In this document: one piece after another, positions 44,054 to 53,195 of the stretch | Layout: each line of letters opens with the position of its first letter | Position numbering within the stretch: position 1 is the stretch's first letter | NCBI RefSeq assembly: GCF_001499965.1 | Contig: NZ_LQIT01000012.1 | Coordinates: forward strand, 1 to 64,000 | DNA from: Mycobacterium sp. GA-2829 | GTDB taxonomy: Bacteria > Actinomycetota > Actinomycetes > Mycobacteriales > Mycobacteriaceae | Direction of reading: 5' to 3' | Length of the DNA: 64,000 bases | Notes under the pieces: model-generated | The model's input: only the letters and a program-made list of their open reading frames with translations | Databases searched by the model: none | Told to the model about the DNA's origin: nothing | Position numbers and translations under genes: made by a program

Positions 44054-45441
44054 GGGGTACCCGCCTCAGCCGGTAGCGCCGGCCCCGCCGGTGCAGGGGC
44101 CGGGGCCGCCGCGGGCCCACCACTGCGCGAGGTCGCGGTCGCCGATCCGCCGGGAGCGGGCGGCAGCAGCATCGAGGTCAGGTCCCTGCCCGGTCCGATC
44201 TGCGGGGGCGTCACGCCAGGAGCGTTCTGCCACTGCAGATACGGCAGCGGTGTCTGCGCCTTGGCCTGCGTCGCCGGGGTGTCGTAGATGATCTGCCCCT
44301 TGTAGGCGGTGATGCTGTTGATCGGGTGGAACAGCAGCGGCGGGAAGTTCATCGCGATCCGCTTGAACACCGGCCCCATCCGCTGCCGGCAGATCTCCGC
44401 GCGTTTGAAGTTGTCCGGGTTGGCGCCGACGTCGAACGTGCCGCCGCAAATGAACTGCACGGGATTGGCGAAGTTGGGCAGGGTCAGCAGACCACCGACG
44501 GTGCCCTGCGCAGGGTTGTAGATGTTGTAGAAGTTCGCCAACCCGTTGGGGGTGATGTGCAGGATCTGTTCGATGTCGTCGCTGTGGTCGGTGAGGATCT
44601 GCGTGAAATCGGCGAGTTTGCCGACCTGGGCGATGAGGGCGTCGTTGTTGTCGCCAAGCAGCTGCCGCACGTCGGTCAGCGCCTGGTTCAGCGTCCCGAG
44701 CGTGTTGTCGAGATCGGCGGTGCTGTCGGCCAGCACCTGCGACACCGACGCGACATGGTTGGTGAACTGCACGATCTGCTGATTGCTGTTGGACAGCGCG
44801 TTGACCAGCACCTGCAGGTTGCGCACGGTGCCGAACAGATCGGTGCGCGAGTCACCGAGCCGGCCCGCGGTCTGGGACAGCTCCCGCAACGCCTGGCGGA
44901 ATGAATCGCCATTGCCGTCGAAGGTGTCGGCGGCCTGGTTGACGAATGCGCTCAGCGGACCCTGCATCGCTCCGGCCTGCGGGCCCAACTGGCTCGAGAG
45001 CTGCGTGAGCTGCTCTTTGACCTCGTCCCACTCGACGGGCACCGCGGTGCGGTCGAGCCCGATGCTGGCGCCGTCGGCCAGCGCCGGCCCGCCGGTGTAG
45101 GCGGGAGCGAGCTGAATGAAGCGCGCCGCCACCAGGTTCGGGGAGACGATGAGCGCTTTGGCGTCGGCGGGCAGCTTGATCCCGTCATCGAGGGTCATGG
45201 TGATCTTGACGTCCTGGGCCCGCGGATCGATCGAGTCGATCTTGCCGACCGGCACGCCGACCACGCGCACCTCGTCACCGGGGTAGAGCCCGACCGCGGA
45301 GGTGAAGTAGGCCGTCAGCTTCGTCCCCGTGGCCGACGGCCACACCAGGAAAACGCCCACCGCCAAAGTGATCACCAGTACCGCGGCCAGCGCCACCCGC
45401 GCCGCGCGGCTGCTCTTCAGCTTCGAACTCGCGTGTGTCAT
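44050..45441 (-). CDS. mce4D: Mce4D, sterol importer subunit
   Basis: The product has 463 residues. Its anchor (VALAAVLVITLAVGVFLVWP) is followed by the Mce domain (LTAYFTSAVGLYPGDEVRVV and GVPVGKIDSID), a coiled helical middle, and an Ala/Pro-rich end (PAAAPAPAPAGPALPAEAG). VYPGDEVRVxGVPVG-type text is the core strand of the MlaD fold. The start ATG overlaps the mce4C stop by 4 bases. It acts as one of the six different subunits of the Mce4 hexamer. Confidence 0.94.
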   Translation of the reverse strand: MTHASSKLKSSRAARVALAAVLVITLAVGVFLVWPSATGTKLTAYFTSAVGLYPGDEVRVVGVPVGKIDSIDPRAQDVKITMTLDDGIKLPADAKALIVSPNLVAARFIQLAPAYTGGPALADGASIGLDRTAVPVEWDEVKEQLTQLSSQLGPQAGAMQGPLSAFVNQAADTFDGNGDSFRQALRELSQTAGRLGDSRTDLFGTVRNLQVLVNALSNSNQQIVQFTNHVASVSQVLADSTADLDNTLGTLNQALTDVRQLLGDNNDALIAQVGKLADFTQILTDHSDDIEQILHITPNGLANFYNIYNPAQGTVGGLLTLPNFANPVQFICGGTFDVGANPDNFKRAEICRQRMGPVFKRIAMNFPPLLFHPINSITAYKGQIIYDTPATQAKAQTPLPYLQWQNAPGVTPPQIGPGRDLTSMLLPPAPGGSATATSRSGGPAAAPAPAPAGPALPAEAGTP

Positions 45442-46496
45442 GGCGATTTCGGCCTGATGATCAGTCGCTCGGCGATGAAACCGCGCAGGTAGTCGGCAAG
45501 GCTGTCGGGCAGCTTGCCCGGCTGGAAGTAGGTGTCGAGCAGCACCTCGGCCAGCGAGGCCGGGGGCAGACCGTACAGGTTGATCTGGAAACCGGGGCCC
45601 GAGCCGACGACCTCGCCGAGCGCCGTGGCGTAGGGCGGCAGCCGTTTGAGCGCCTCACCGATGTGCTCCCGGCGGGCGAGCAGGTTGTCCATGACGAGGT
45701 TCAGCTTCTCCAGCGCCGGGCCGAACTCACGGCGGTTGTCGGCGACGAAGCCGGACAGCTGCTGCGAGAGATCGTCGATACCACCGATCAACTGGCTGAG
45801 CGCCTGGCGCCGCTCGTCGAGGGCGGCGAACAGCAGGTTGCCGTCGGTGATCAACTGGTTGACCTGACCCGCCCGCGCCGCCAGCATGTCGGACACCCGC
45901 TTGGCATGACCGAGCAGTTCCTCGAGCGCCTGATCGCGGGCGTTAATGCTGCGCGACAGGTTCGCCACCCCGTCGAGCGCACCCCGCAGTTGCGGCGTCG
46001 CGTCGTGCAGGGACTCGGTCAGCGTGTTGAGCGCCTGCTCGAAGCGCGGCTTGTCGAGTTCGCTGACGTTCTGGCCGAGGTCCTGCAGGGCGGTATTGAG
46101 GGTGTACGGAGTCGTGGTGCGGCCCAACGGAATCACCTGCACCGAGCCCGCACCTCGCGGGGTGACGGCCAGCGACTTCTCGCCGAGCACGGTATCGGTC
46201 TTGATGGAGACCAGCGACTGATCACCGACGCGCACGTCCCGGTTGACGGTGAACGACACCTTGGCGGTGTCACCGGCGAGCGCGACGCCGGTGACCTTGC
46301 CGACGTTGATCCCCGAGACGTTCACGTCGTTGCCCGGCGTGATGCCGCCGGCATCGTTGAAGTACGCCTCGTAGGACTTGCCCTGCGGGAAGAACGGCAG
46401 GCTGGAGTAGCCGAACGACACCAGCACAAGGCACACCACCACGACGATGCCGAAGATTCCGGTGCGCAGCGGATTGGAACTGTCTGGCCTAGCCAT
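45438..46496 (-). CDS. mce4C: Mce4C, sterol importer subunit
   Basis: The product has 352 residues. One span at about 13-32 (FGIVVVVCLVLVSFGYSSLP) precedes the Mce domain (YEAYFNDAGGITPGNDVNVS, GINVGKVTGV), followed by a helical region with many Leu/Gln/Asn heptads to the end. There is no proline-rich tail, unlike Mce4D and Mce4F. The start overlaps the mce4B stop by 8 bases. It is part of the sterol import complex. Confidence 0.94.
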   Translation of the reverse strand: MARPDSSNPLRTGIFGIVVVVCLVLVSFGYSSLPFFPQGKSYEAYFNDAGGITPGNDVNVSGINVGKVTGVALAGDTAKVSFTVNRDVRVGDQSLVSIKTDTVLGEKSLAVTPRGAGSVQVIPLGRTTTPYTLNTALQDLGQNVSELDKPRFEQALNTLTESLHDATPQLRGALDGVANLSRSINARDQALEELLGHAKRVSDMLAARAGQVNQLITDGNLLFAALDERRQALSQLIGGIDDLSQQLSGFVADNRREFGPALEKLNLVMDNLLARREHIGEALKRLPPYATALGEVVGSGPGFQINLYGLPPASLAEVLLDTYFQPGKLPDSLADYLRGFIAERLIIRPKSP

Positions 46497-47547
46497 TCTC
46501 CGAACACCTCCCCTTCGACGGGTCCGGCGGTCCGCCGAACGGGATGAGGATGTCGCTGCCGGCCGGCCCGTTGATCTTCATGCGGATCGAGCAGTAGTAG
46601 ATGTTGAAGAACGAACCGTAGGCGCCCAATGCGTTGAGCCGCAGATAATTCTCCGCCAGCGGTTCGATCACCTTGTTGACGTCGTCCTTGCGCTCGTCGA
46701 GTCGCTGGGCGAGCGGCCTGGCGTTCTCGATCAGGCCCTGCAGCGGCCGCCGTGAGGTCTCGAGCATGTCGGTCAGGTCGCTCGACGCCGACGCCAGGGG
46801 CGGGATGGCTCCGGCGATGGGGTCGCGTCCCTGAGCGAGCCCGGTCATCAGTTGCTGCAACTGGTCGACGGTCTTGTCGAACTGGGCGCCCTTCTCGTCG
46901 ACCGTTCCCAGCACCGAGTTGAGGTTGTCGATGACGCTGCCGATGAGTTGGTCGCGCGCGGCAAGGTTCTGGGTGAACGAACTGGTGCTGGCGAGCAGGT
47001 TGGCCAGCGCTCCGCCCTGACCCTGCAGCATCTCGATCACCGCGTTGCTCAGCTCGTTGATCTTGGCGCCGTCGAGGCCCTTGAGAACCGGACGCAGACC
47101 GCCCAGCAGCGCATCGAGATCCAGTGCGGGCTGGGTGTTCTGCTTGGGGATCGTCGCCCCCGCCGGCAGCTTGCGCAATTCGCCGGGCCCCGAGGTGATC
47201 TCGAGATAGCGGTCACCGACCAGGTTCTCGTACCGGACGACCGCGCGGGTCGACGTGTAGAGCTGGTACTTGTCGTTGACGTCGAACTCGACGTCCACCG
47301 TGTTGTCCGGGTTGAGACTGACAGCTTTGACGGTGCCGACCGGGACACCCGAGATGCGCACGTCCTGACCGGCTTTCAACCGGGACGCCTCGGTGAAGTT
47401 GGCGTGGAACGTGTGTCCCGACGCGAAGCGGAACTCGCCGAACACCACGACCAGCGCCGCGGCCACCAGCAGCATCACCACCGTGAAGATGCTGACGTAG
47501 AGGAACGTCCGGTCGCGCCTCATCAGTGCTCTCGGTTCTTCTGCCAT
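46489..47547 (-). CDS. mce4B: Mce4B, sterol importer subunit
   Basis: The product has 352 residues from ATG 47547; ATG 47523, 8 codons later with GAGAG upstream, is equally possible. The anchor is FLYVSIFTVVMLLVAAALVV, the Mce domain is FHANFTEASRLKAGQDVRIS with GVPVGTVKAV, and the helical region carries QGQGGALANLLASTSSFTQ. The C-terminus (YYCSIRMKINGPAGSDILIP) resembles other B subunits. A 40-base gap from mce4A is the largest inside the operon's mce part. Confidence 0.94.
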   Translation of the reverse strand: MAEEPRALMRRDRTFLYVSIFTVVMLLVAAALVVVFGEFRFASGHTFHANFTEASRLKAGQDVRISGVPVGTVKAVSLNPDNTVDVEFDVNDKYQLYTSTRAVVRYENLVGDRYLEITSGPGELRKLPAGATIPKQNTQPALDLDALLGGLRPVLKGLDGAKINELSNAVIEMLQGQGGALANLLASTSSFTQNLAARDQLIGSVIDNLNSVLGTVDEKGAQFDKTVDQLQQLMTGLAQGRDPIAGAIPPLASASSDLTDMLETSRRPLQGLIENARPLAQRLDERKDDVNKVIEPLAENYLRLNALGAYGSFFNIYYCSIRMKINGPAGSDILIPFGGPPDPSKGRCSENG

Positions 47548-47587
47548 GGCTCTTCGCGCGAGCGCTCATCGCGAGGCAACCGGCTCA

Positions 47588-48790
47588 TCAGAAATCGTCC
47601 CGTTCTGCGAACGCCCCGTTGAACAGGAACTGAATCGTCGACGGTGCGTCGAACTGCAACTCGGTGTTCGGCTGGTACGGCACGTAGGCGTTGTCGGTGA
47701 CCAGGAACGGGGTGTGATACCACGATCCGCCGTACTGCTTGCTCGGGACATCTGGCAGGCCACGGCAATTGGGGCCGCCGGTCGCGTTCACGATCGGCAG
47801 GCTCTCCGGATAGGTGTACGCGGGCGCGCCGGGCAGGAAGTTCGATGACACGAACAGGCCGGGCCGGATGCCACCGATGATCGGGGCGAACCGGTCGACT
47901 GCCTGGGCCGTGCCCTTGAGGATGCAGCCGATCTCCGGCGAGTACTCACCGGCCACCTTCAGCGGCGCCCGCAGTCGCTGGATCGCGGCGATGTAGTTGT
48001 CGGCGGCGGGCTGGAACGTCGCGGTTCCGTTGTTGGCCAGACCCGTCGCGGCCAGCAGCGTGGCGTTCAGATTGTCCTGCTGGTCGACGATCGTGTTGCT
48101 GATCGTCGGCGCGTTGTCGAGCACGCGCACCAGGTCCGGAGCCGCGTCGGCGTAGATGTTGGCCACCTCGCCGGTCTTGCGGAAGTCCTCCTGCAGGGTC
48201 GGCAACTTCGGGTTGAGCTGCTGCAGGTAGTAATTGAGACCCGACAGCGCCGCACCCAGGTCGTCGCCGTTTCCGCGCAGACCCTCGCCGAGTGCACTGA
48301 GCGTGGCGTTGAGGTTCACCGGGTCGATCTTGCCCAGCACGTCGGACAACGTCTGGAACAGCGTGTTGACTTCGAGCTGGACGTCGGCAGCCTGCACTTC
48401 GGCGCCCGGGCGCAGGGAGGTCTGCTGCGCCTTGGCCGGAGGGACGAATTCAACAGATTTGGCGCCGAACACGGTGGTGCCGGCGATGCGCACAGTGGCG
48501 TTCGAGGGGATGTAACGCATGTCGTCGCGTTGGATCGCCAGCGTCAACTTCGCCTGATCGCCCGCGTAATCGATCGATTTGACCTTGCCGACCTGGATGC
48601 CCCGGTACTTCACCTTCGCGTCGGTCTCCATCACCAGCCCGGCGCGCGGCGACATGACCGTCACGGTGTCGGTCGGGGTGAACGCCGCGGTGTAGGAGAG
48701 GTAGGTGAAGACGGCTGCGGCCACCACGATCGCGGCCAGGATCGCCGCGGCGATGCGTACGTGGCTGCGCTTCTTGTCGATGTCGGCCAT
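47588..48790 (-). CDS. mce4A: Mce4A, sterol importer subunit
   Basis: The product has 400 residues. The anchor is IAAAILAAIVVAAAVFTYLS, the Mce domain starts TVMSPRAGLVMETDAKVKYR with GIQVGKVKSI, and the helical segment and a C-terminal domain with GGPNCRGLPDVPSKQYGG follow. Mce4A of M. tuberculosis is required for cholesterol uptake. It starts 6 bases after yrbE4B. The C-terminal Cys-containing segment may face the periplasm. Confidence 0.95.
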   Translation of the reverse strand: MADIDKKRSHVRIAAAILAAIVVAAAVFTYLSYTAAFTPTDTVTVMSPRAGLVMETDAKVKYRGIQVGKVKSIDYAGDQAKLTLAIQRDDMRYIPSNATVRIAGTTVFGAKSVEFVPPAKAQQTSLRPGAEVQAADVQLEVNTLFQTLSDVLGKIDPVNLNATLSALGEGLRGNGDDLGAALSGLNYYLQQLNPKLPTLQEDFRKTGEVANIYADAAPDLVRVLDNAPTISNTIVDQQDNLNATLLAATGLANNGTATFQPAADNYIAAIQRLRAPLKVAGEYSPEIGCILKGTAQAVDRFAPIIGGIRPGLFVSSNFLPGAPAYTYPESLPIVNATGGPNCRGLPDVPSKQYGGSWYHTPFLVTDNAYVPYQPNTELQFDAPSTIQFLFNGAFAERDDF

Positions 48791-48796
48791 CTCGCC

Positions 48797-49639
48797 CTAC
48801 CCCGACAGGTTGAAGTTGCCGGACGCGCCGTAGACGGCGAGCGAGATGAACAGGGTGATGGTGACGACCACGATCAGCGAGGTCCGCACGGCCTGACCGA
48901 CCGCGATGCCCACGCCGACCGGACCGCCGGAGGCGTTGTAGCCGTAGTAGGTGTGCACGAGCATGACCGCGACGGACATGACGATGGCCTGGAGGAACGA
49001 CCACAACAGATCGCTGGGCACCAGGAACGTGTTGAAGTAGTGGTCGTACAGGCCGCCCGACTGACCGTTGATGAACACCGTCGTGAACCGGGCGGCGAAG
49101 AACGCCGCGAGCACCGACAGCGAGTACAGCGGGATGATCGTGATCAGCCCGGCCATCAACCGCGTCGACACCAGGTAGGACACCGAGTGCACGGCCATCG
49201 ACTCGACGGCGTCGATCTCCTCGGCGACGCGCATGGCGCCCAGCTGGGCGGTGGTGCCCGCGCCGATGGTGGCGGCCAGCGCGATGCCCGCGATGACCGG
49301 GGCGACGATGCGGACGTTGAGGAACGCCGACAGGAACCCGGTCAGCGCCTCGATGCCGATGTTGCCCAGCGACGAATAACCCTGGACGGCGATGACGCCA
49401 CCGGAGGCCAGCGTCAGGAACGCCGCAACACCGACAGTGCCGCCGATCATCACCAGCGCGCCCGCACCCATCGTCATCTCGGCGATGAGCCGGATCGTCT
49501 CCTTGCGGTACCGGGTCAGCGCGTTGGGGACGTAGCGCATGGTCTCGCCGTAGAAGAGCGCCTGCTCCCCCACGGTGTCCACCGCGCCGGGCACCCAGCG
49601 GAAGGCGCGGCGGAATCGAACTGTGGCGTCGAAACTCAT
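48797..49639 (-). CDS. yrbE4B: YrbE4B permease (MlaE family)
   Basis: The product has 280 residues and about five to six spans. MlaE signatures include GAGALVMIGGTVGVAAFLT, the amphipathic RIVAPVIAGIALAATIGAGT and AQLGAMRVAEEIDAVESMAV, where the conserved Glu contacts the MceG ATPase. No mceG lies in this window; in mycobacteria it is encoded elsewhere and shared. It starts 34 bases after yrbE4A. It forms the inner-membrane core with YrbE4A. Confidence 0.95.
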   Translation of the reverse strand: MSFDATVRFRRAFRWVPGAVDTVGEQALFYGETMRYVPNALTRYRKETIRLIAEMTMGAGALVMIGGTVGVAAFLTLASGGVIAVQGYSSLGNIGIEALTGFLSAFLNVRIVAPVIAGIALAATIGAGTTAQLGAMRVAEEIDAVESMAVHSVSYLVSTRLMAGLITIIPLYSLSVLAAFFAARFTTVFINGQSGGLYDHYFNTFLVPSDLLWSFLQAIVMSVAVMLVHTYYGYNASGGPVGVGIAVGQAVRTSLIVVVTITLFISLAVYGASGNFNLSG

Positions 49640-49673
49640 GATGTCGTCTTATTCGCGAGAAGGCCCATGATTG

Positions 49674-50438
49674 CTACCGCACCAGCACCCGGACGCCGAC
49701 GGCGGTCATGATCACGTTGATCACGAACAGACAGATGAAGGCGTAAACCACGGTCTCGTTGACCGCGATGCCGACGCCCTTCGGGCCGCCCTGCACGGTC
49801 AGCCCGCGGTAGCAACCGACCAGCCCGGCGACCACGCCGAACAGCAGCGCCTTGATCTCGGCGAGCACGAGTTCGCCGAGCCCGGTGAGCACGGTCAGCC
49901 CGTTGATGAACGCGCCGGGGTTCACGCCCTGCAGGAAAACCGAGAAGACGTAGCCGCCTGCCAGGCCGATCGCGCAGACCAGGCCGTTGAGCAGCAGCGC
50001 CACGAATGTCGAGGCCAGCACGCGCGGGACCACCAGGCGCTGGATCGGGTCGATGCCGAGCACGCGCATCGCGTCGATCTCTTCGCGGATGGTGCGGGCG
50101 CCGAGGTCCGCGCAGATCGCGGTCGCACCGGCGCCGGCGACGACGAGCACGGTGACCACCGGGCCGAGCTGGGTGATGGTGCCGAAGGCCGTGCCAGCGC
50201 CCGACAGGTCGGCGGCGCCGATCTCACGCAGCAGGATGTTGAGCGTGAAGGCGACGAGCACCGTGAACGGGATCGCGACCAGCAGGGTCGGGATCAGCGA
50301 GACCCGCGCGATCATCCACGTCTGGTCGAGGAACTCCCGGAACTGAAAGGGACGTCGGAAGGTCTTGACGAAAGTGTCGATGGACATCTCGACGAAACCG
50401 CCGACCGCCCGGGCCGGCGCCGCGAGCTGTTCGATCAA
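49674..50438 (-). CDS. yrbE4A: YrbE4A permease (MlaE family), first gene of the mce4 operon
   Basis: The product has 254 residues. MlaE features include VTVLVVAGAGATAICADLGA followed by RTIREEIDAMRVLGIDPIQR, the EExDAMRVLG coupling helix, and several hydrophobic spans. The start is ATG 50438. Two KstR operator-like sites lie upstream (50567-50580 and 50656-50669), so the operon of ten genes down to 39911 is sterol-controlled. Confidence 0.95.
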   Translation of the reverse strand: MIEQLAAPARAVGGFVEMSIDTFVKTFRRPFQFREFLDQTWMIARVSLIPTLLVAIPFTVLVAFTLNILLREIGAADLSGAGTAFGTITQLGPVVTVLVVAGAGATAICADLGARTIREEIDAMRVLGIDPIQRLVVPRVLASTFVALLLNGLVCAIGLAGGYVFSVFLQGVNPGAFINGLTVLTGLGELVLAEIKALLFGVVAGLVGCYRGLTVQGGPKGVGIAVNETVVYAFICLFVINVIMTAVGVRVLVR

Positions 50439-50566
50439 CCTCGGCTCCGTTCTGGGGGCGGGGTGTTGCGAACTCCGGTCACGGCGAAGATTCGGTGAAT
50501 TTTCGCCGGGACGGCTTTCCCACCCCTGGTTCGGACGACTCGCTCAGTGAGCCGGATCATACTAAC

Positions 50567-50580
50567 TAGAACACGTTCGC
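50567..50580. promoter_or_regulatory. KstR operator-like site TAGAACACGTTCGC (one mismatch)
   Basis: It matches seven of the eight fixed positions of TNNAACNNGTTNNA; the last A is C. It lies 129 bases upstream of yrbE4A. It is probably a secondary site of the mce4 promoter region. Confidence 0.6.
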
Positions 50581-50655
50581 AGTGTCAAAGACGGACAAAT
50601 TCCGTCATCACTACCCTATTCGCACTGGTCAGGGCCAGTGTGACCCACGCCATTC

Positions 50656-50669
50656 TGTAACGTGTTCTA
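50656..50669. promoter_or_regulatory. KstR operator TGTAACGTGTTCTA
   Basis: It is a perfect match to TNNAACNNGTTNNA, 218 bases upstream of yrbE4A and 32 bases past the stop of hsd4A. The 262-base gap 50439-50700 holds no gene; its only features are the two KstR-type sites, 75 bases apart. Confidence 0.75.
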
Positions 50670-50700
50670 CCCCCCATCCGGGCACCGTGGACCGAGACCG

Positions 50701-51624
50701 TCAGTCTCGGGAGTCCATCAGCGCGGTGGCCGAGAAACCACGCTCTGGGTCACGGTCAGCAAAGTACCCCCGCAGTGTGTCGCTCAGGTCCGCCAGGTCC
50801 CACGCCTCGGCGTCCGCCGCGAAGTGGGCCTCCGCGACGGGTGCCGCCACCAACGTCACCTTCGGACCGTAGACGATGAACAGCTGTCCGTTGACGGCTT
50901 CGCTCGCGGGGGATGCCAGGAACCTGACCAGCGTGACGACGTGGTCGGTCGACAGCGGGTCGACGTGGCCGTCCGCGACCTCCGGGGCGTCGCCGAAGAC
51001 GCCCGCGGTCATCGCGGTCCTGGCGCGGGGTGCGATCGCATTGGCGCGCACGCCGAACCGCTCCAGCGCCCGGGCCGCCGAGAGGGTCAGCGCGGTGATG
51101 CCCGCCTTGGCGGCCCCGTAGTTGGGTTGGCCCACCGGGCCCGACAGGCCCGCCTCCGACGAGGTGTTGACGATGCGCCCGTAGACCGTCCCGTCGCCGG
51201 CCTTCGCCTTGGCGCGCCAGTACGTGGCGGCGTTGCGGGTCAGCAGGAAATGCCCGCGCAGGTGGACCGCGATCACCGCGTCCCACTCCTCGTCGGACAT
51301 GTTGAACAGGATGCGGTCGCGGGTGATGCCCGCGTTGTTGACGACGACGCTCAGCCCGCCGAGCCCGTCGGCGGTCTGCACGAGCTCGTCGGCGGTCGAT
51401 CGCGCACTGATGTCACCGGCGACCGCGACTCCCTTCGACCCCGCCGCGGCGATCTCGTCGAGTACGTCGGAGGCGTCCAGCGCGCCGGGCATGTCGTTGA
51501 CCACCACGGTCGCGCCTGCGGCGGCCAGGCCGATCGCCTCGGCGCGCCCGAGCCCGGCGGCGGCACCCGTGACCACCGCGACGCGGCCGGAGAGATCGGT
51601 CAGGTCGTTACTGGGAGTCGTCAC
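50701..51624 (-). CDS. hsd4A: Hsd4A-like hydroxysteroid / 3-hydroxyacyl-CoA dehydrogenase
   Basis: The product is an SDR of 307 residues. The cofactor loop is VTGAAAGLGRAEAIGL with an acidic Asp at the second strand (VNDMPG), which favours NAD. NNAG follows, and the catalytic set is VNTSSEAG...YGAAKAG. Rv3502c occupies the same place in M. tuberculosis; Hsd4A of mycobacteria acts as a 17-beta-hydroxysteroid dehydrogenase and a 3-hydroxyacyl-CoA dehydrogenase in sterol side-chain breakdown. It follows fdxD by 13 bases and lies between two KstR-site regions. Confidence 0.9.
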   Translation of the reverse strand: MTTPSNDLTDLSGRVAVVTGAAAGLGRAEAIGLAAAGATVVVNDMPGALDASDVLDEIAAAGSKGVAVAGDISARSTADELVQTADGLGGLSVVVNNAGITRDRILFNMSDEEWDAVIAVHLRGHFLLTRNAATYWRAKAKAGDGTVYGRIVNTSSEAGLSGPVGQPNYGAAKAGITALTLSAARALERFGVRANAIAPRARTAMTAGVFGDAPEVADGHVDPLSTDHVVTLVRFLASPASEAVNGQLFIVYGPKVTLVAAPVAEAHFAADAEAWDLADLSDTLRGYFADRDPERGFSATALMDSRD

Positions 51625-51637
51625 TTTATGAATACCT

Positions 51638-51829
51638 CTAGTCTCTGCGATTCAGCGCGGCGCGCGGGCACTCGGCGATCGACTGCTCGGCCACGCCTTC
51701 CATCTCTGCGGGTACCGGGTCGTGTTTGACGACGGCGTAGTCGTCGTCGTCCAGATCGAACAGGTCCGGCGCAATTCCCACGCAGACGGCGTTGCCCTCG
51801 CAGCGATCCCGGTCGACTTCCACTCTCAT
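51638..51829 (-). CDS. fdxD: FdxD ferredoxin
   Basis: The product has 63 residues, MRVEVDRDRCEGNAVCVGIA..., with cysteines in CEGNAVC and ECP, a three-cysteine 3Fe-4S pattern. I chose ATG 51829 because AGGAGG stands 5 bases upstream; a longer reading upstream has no ferredoxin homology. FdxD (Rv3503c) is a sterol-regulon ferredoxin that can feed CYP125-type enzymes. It starts a short operon with hsd4A, and the KstR operator at 51935-51948 lies between it and fadE26. Confidence 0.92.
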   Translation of the reverse strand: MRVEVDRDRCEGNAVCVGIAPDLFDLDDDDYAVVKHDPVPAEMEGVAEQSIAECPRAALNRRD

Positions 51830-51934
51830 GACAACCTCCTCGAGACAGCTGTGCGGACGGCCCGCCAGAACGTCGGGGTCAGAATACGACCCGTTGTGAC
51901 GGCGTGTGCACGACATCGGTCTGGACCCCAAGAC

Positions 51935-51948
51935 TAGAACGTGTTACA
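51935..51948. promoter_or_regulatory. KstR operator TAGAACGTGTTACA (fdxD/fadE26 divergent promoter)
   Basis: It is a perfect match to TNNAACNNGTTNNA, 106 bases upstream of fdxD on the minus strand and 61 bases upstream of fadE26 on the plus strand. It shares all 14 bases with the site at 61663-61676. Confidence 0.85.
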
Positions 51949-52008
51949 ACCGGGTGGAGCGGGAGGGGCCCATGCGGCCGCCCCGGAAGCGGCACAGTGA
52001 GGACGCGG

Positions 52009-53187
52009 ATGCGAATCGGCTACACCCCCGAGCAGGAGGAGCTGCGCCGCGAATTGCGGTCGTACTTCACCAAACTCATGACCCCCGAGCGCGCCGAGGC
52101 GCTCGCGAGCAACGACGGTGAGATGGGCCGCGGCAACGTCTACCGCGAGACTGTCGCGCAGATGGGCAAGGACGGCTGGCTGACGCTGTCGTGGCCCAAG
52201 GAGTTCGGCGGTCAGGCCCGCCCGCCGATGGACGGCTTGATCTTCAACGACGAGGCCGCCATCGCGAACGTGCCGGTGCCGTTCCTGACCATCAACAGCG
52301 TCGCGCCGACGATCATGGCGTTCGGCACCGAGGAGCAGAAGAACTTCTTCCTGCCCAAGATCGCCTCGGGCGATCTGCACTTCTCGATCGGCTACTCCGA
52401 ACCGGGTGCGGGCACCGACCTTGCGTCGCTGCGCACCACTGCGGTGCGCGACGGCGACGAGTACGTCATCAACGGCCAGAAGATGTGGACGTCGTTGATC
52501 GCCTACGCCGACTACGTGTGGCTGGCGGTCCGGACGAATCCCGAAGCCAAGAAGCACCGCGGCATCTCGATGCTGATCGTGCCGACCACCGCCGACGGGT
52601 TCTCCTGGACGCCGGTGCACACGATGTCGGGTGTGGATACCAGCGCGACCTACTACCAGGACGTGCGGGTGCCGGTGTCCAACCTCGTCGGCGAGGAGAA
52701 CGCCGGCTGGAAGCTGGTCACCAACCAGCTCAACCACGAGCGCGTCGCGCTGGTGTCGGCGCAGCCGATCTTCGTCGCCCTCGACGGGGTCCGGGAGTGG
52801 GCGCAGCACACCAAGGACGTCCACGGCAGGCGCGTGATCGACTCCGAGTGGGTGCAGCTCAACCTCGCCCGGGTGCACGCCAAGGCCGAGGTGCTCAAGC
52901 TGATCAACTGGGAGCTCGCCTCGACCGAGGCCGCCCCGTCGCCGGCCGATGCGTCGGCGGCCAAGGTGTTCGGCACCGAACTGGCGACCGAGGCCTACCG
53001 GCTGCTGATGGAGGTGCTGGGCACCGCGGCCACGTTGCGCCCCGGCTCCCCCGGCGCGCTGCTGCGTGGCCGCGTCGAACGTATGCACCGCTCGTGCCTG
53101 ATCCTGACGTTCGGCGGCGGCACCAACGAGATCCAGCGCGACATCATCGGCATGGTCGCCCTCGGCCTGCCCCGGGTCAACCGGTAA
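52009..53187 (+). CDS. fadE26: FadE26 acyl-CoA dehydrogenase (ChsE4)
   Basis: The product has 392 residues. Acyl-CoA dehydrogenase features: FSIGYSEPGAGTDLASLRT for FAD and substrate, LGTAATLRPGSPGA, and the C-terminal FGGGTNEIQRDIIG FAD-binding end. I chose ATG 52009 with GAGGA 6 bases upstream. In M. tuberculosis FadE26 and FadE27 form the heterotetramer ChsE4-ChsE5, which dehydrogenates the C26 side-chain CoA thioester of cholesterol. fadE27 follows by 8 bases. Expression is probably set by the KstR site at 51935. Confidence 0.93.
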   Translation: MRIGYTPEQEELRRELRSYFTKLMTPERAEALASNDGEMGRGNVYRETVAQMGKDGWLTLSWPKEFGGQARPPMDGLIFNDEAAIANVPVPFLTINSVAPTIMAFGTEEQKNFFLPKIASGDLHFSIGYSEPGAGTDLASLRTTAVRDGDEYVINGQKMWTSLIAYADYVWLAVRTNPEAKKHRGISMLIVPTTADGFSWTPVHTMSGVDTSATYYQDVRVPVSNLVGEENAGWKLVTNQLNHERVALVSAQPIFVALDGVREWAQHTKDVHGRRVIDSEWVQLNLARVHAKAEVLKLINWELASTEAAPSPADASAAKVFGTELATEAYRLLMEVLGTAATLRPGSPGALLRGRVERMHRSCLILTFGGGTNEIQRDIIGMVALGLPRVNR

Positions 53188-53195
53188 GGAGCACC

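Noticed and set aside
47523..47547. Second start (47523) for mce4B
   Set aside because: Both ATG codons have weak ribosome sites. I kept the longer form because the extra 8 residues do not disturb the membrane anchor; the choice is not secure.
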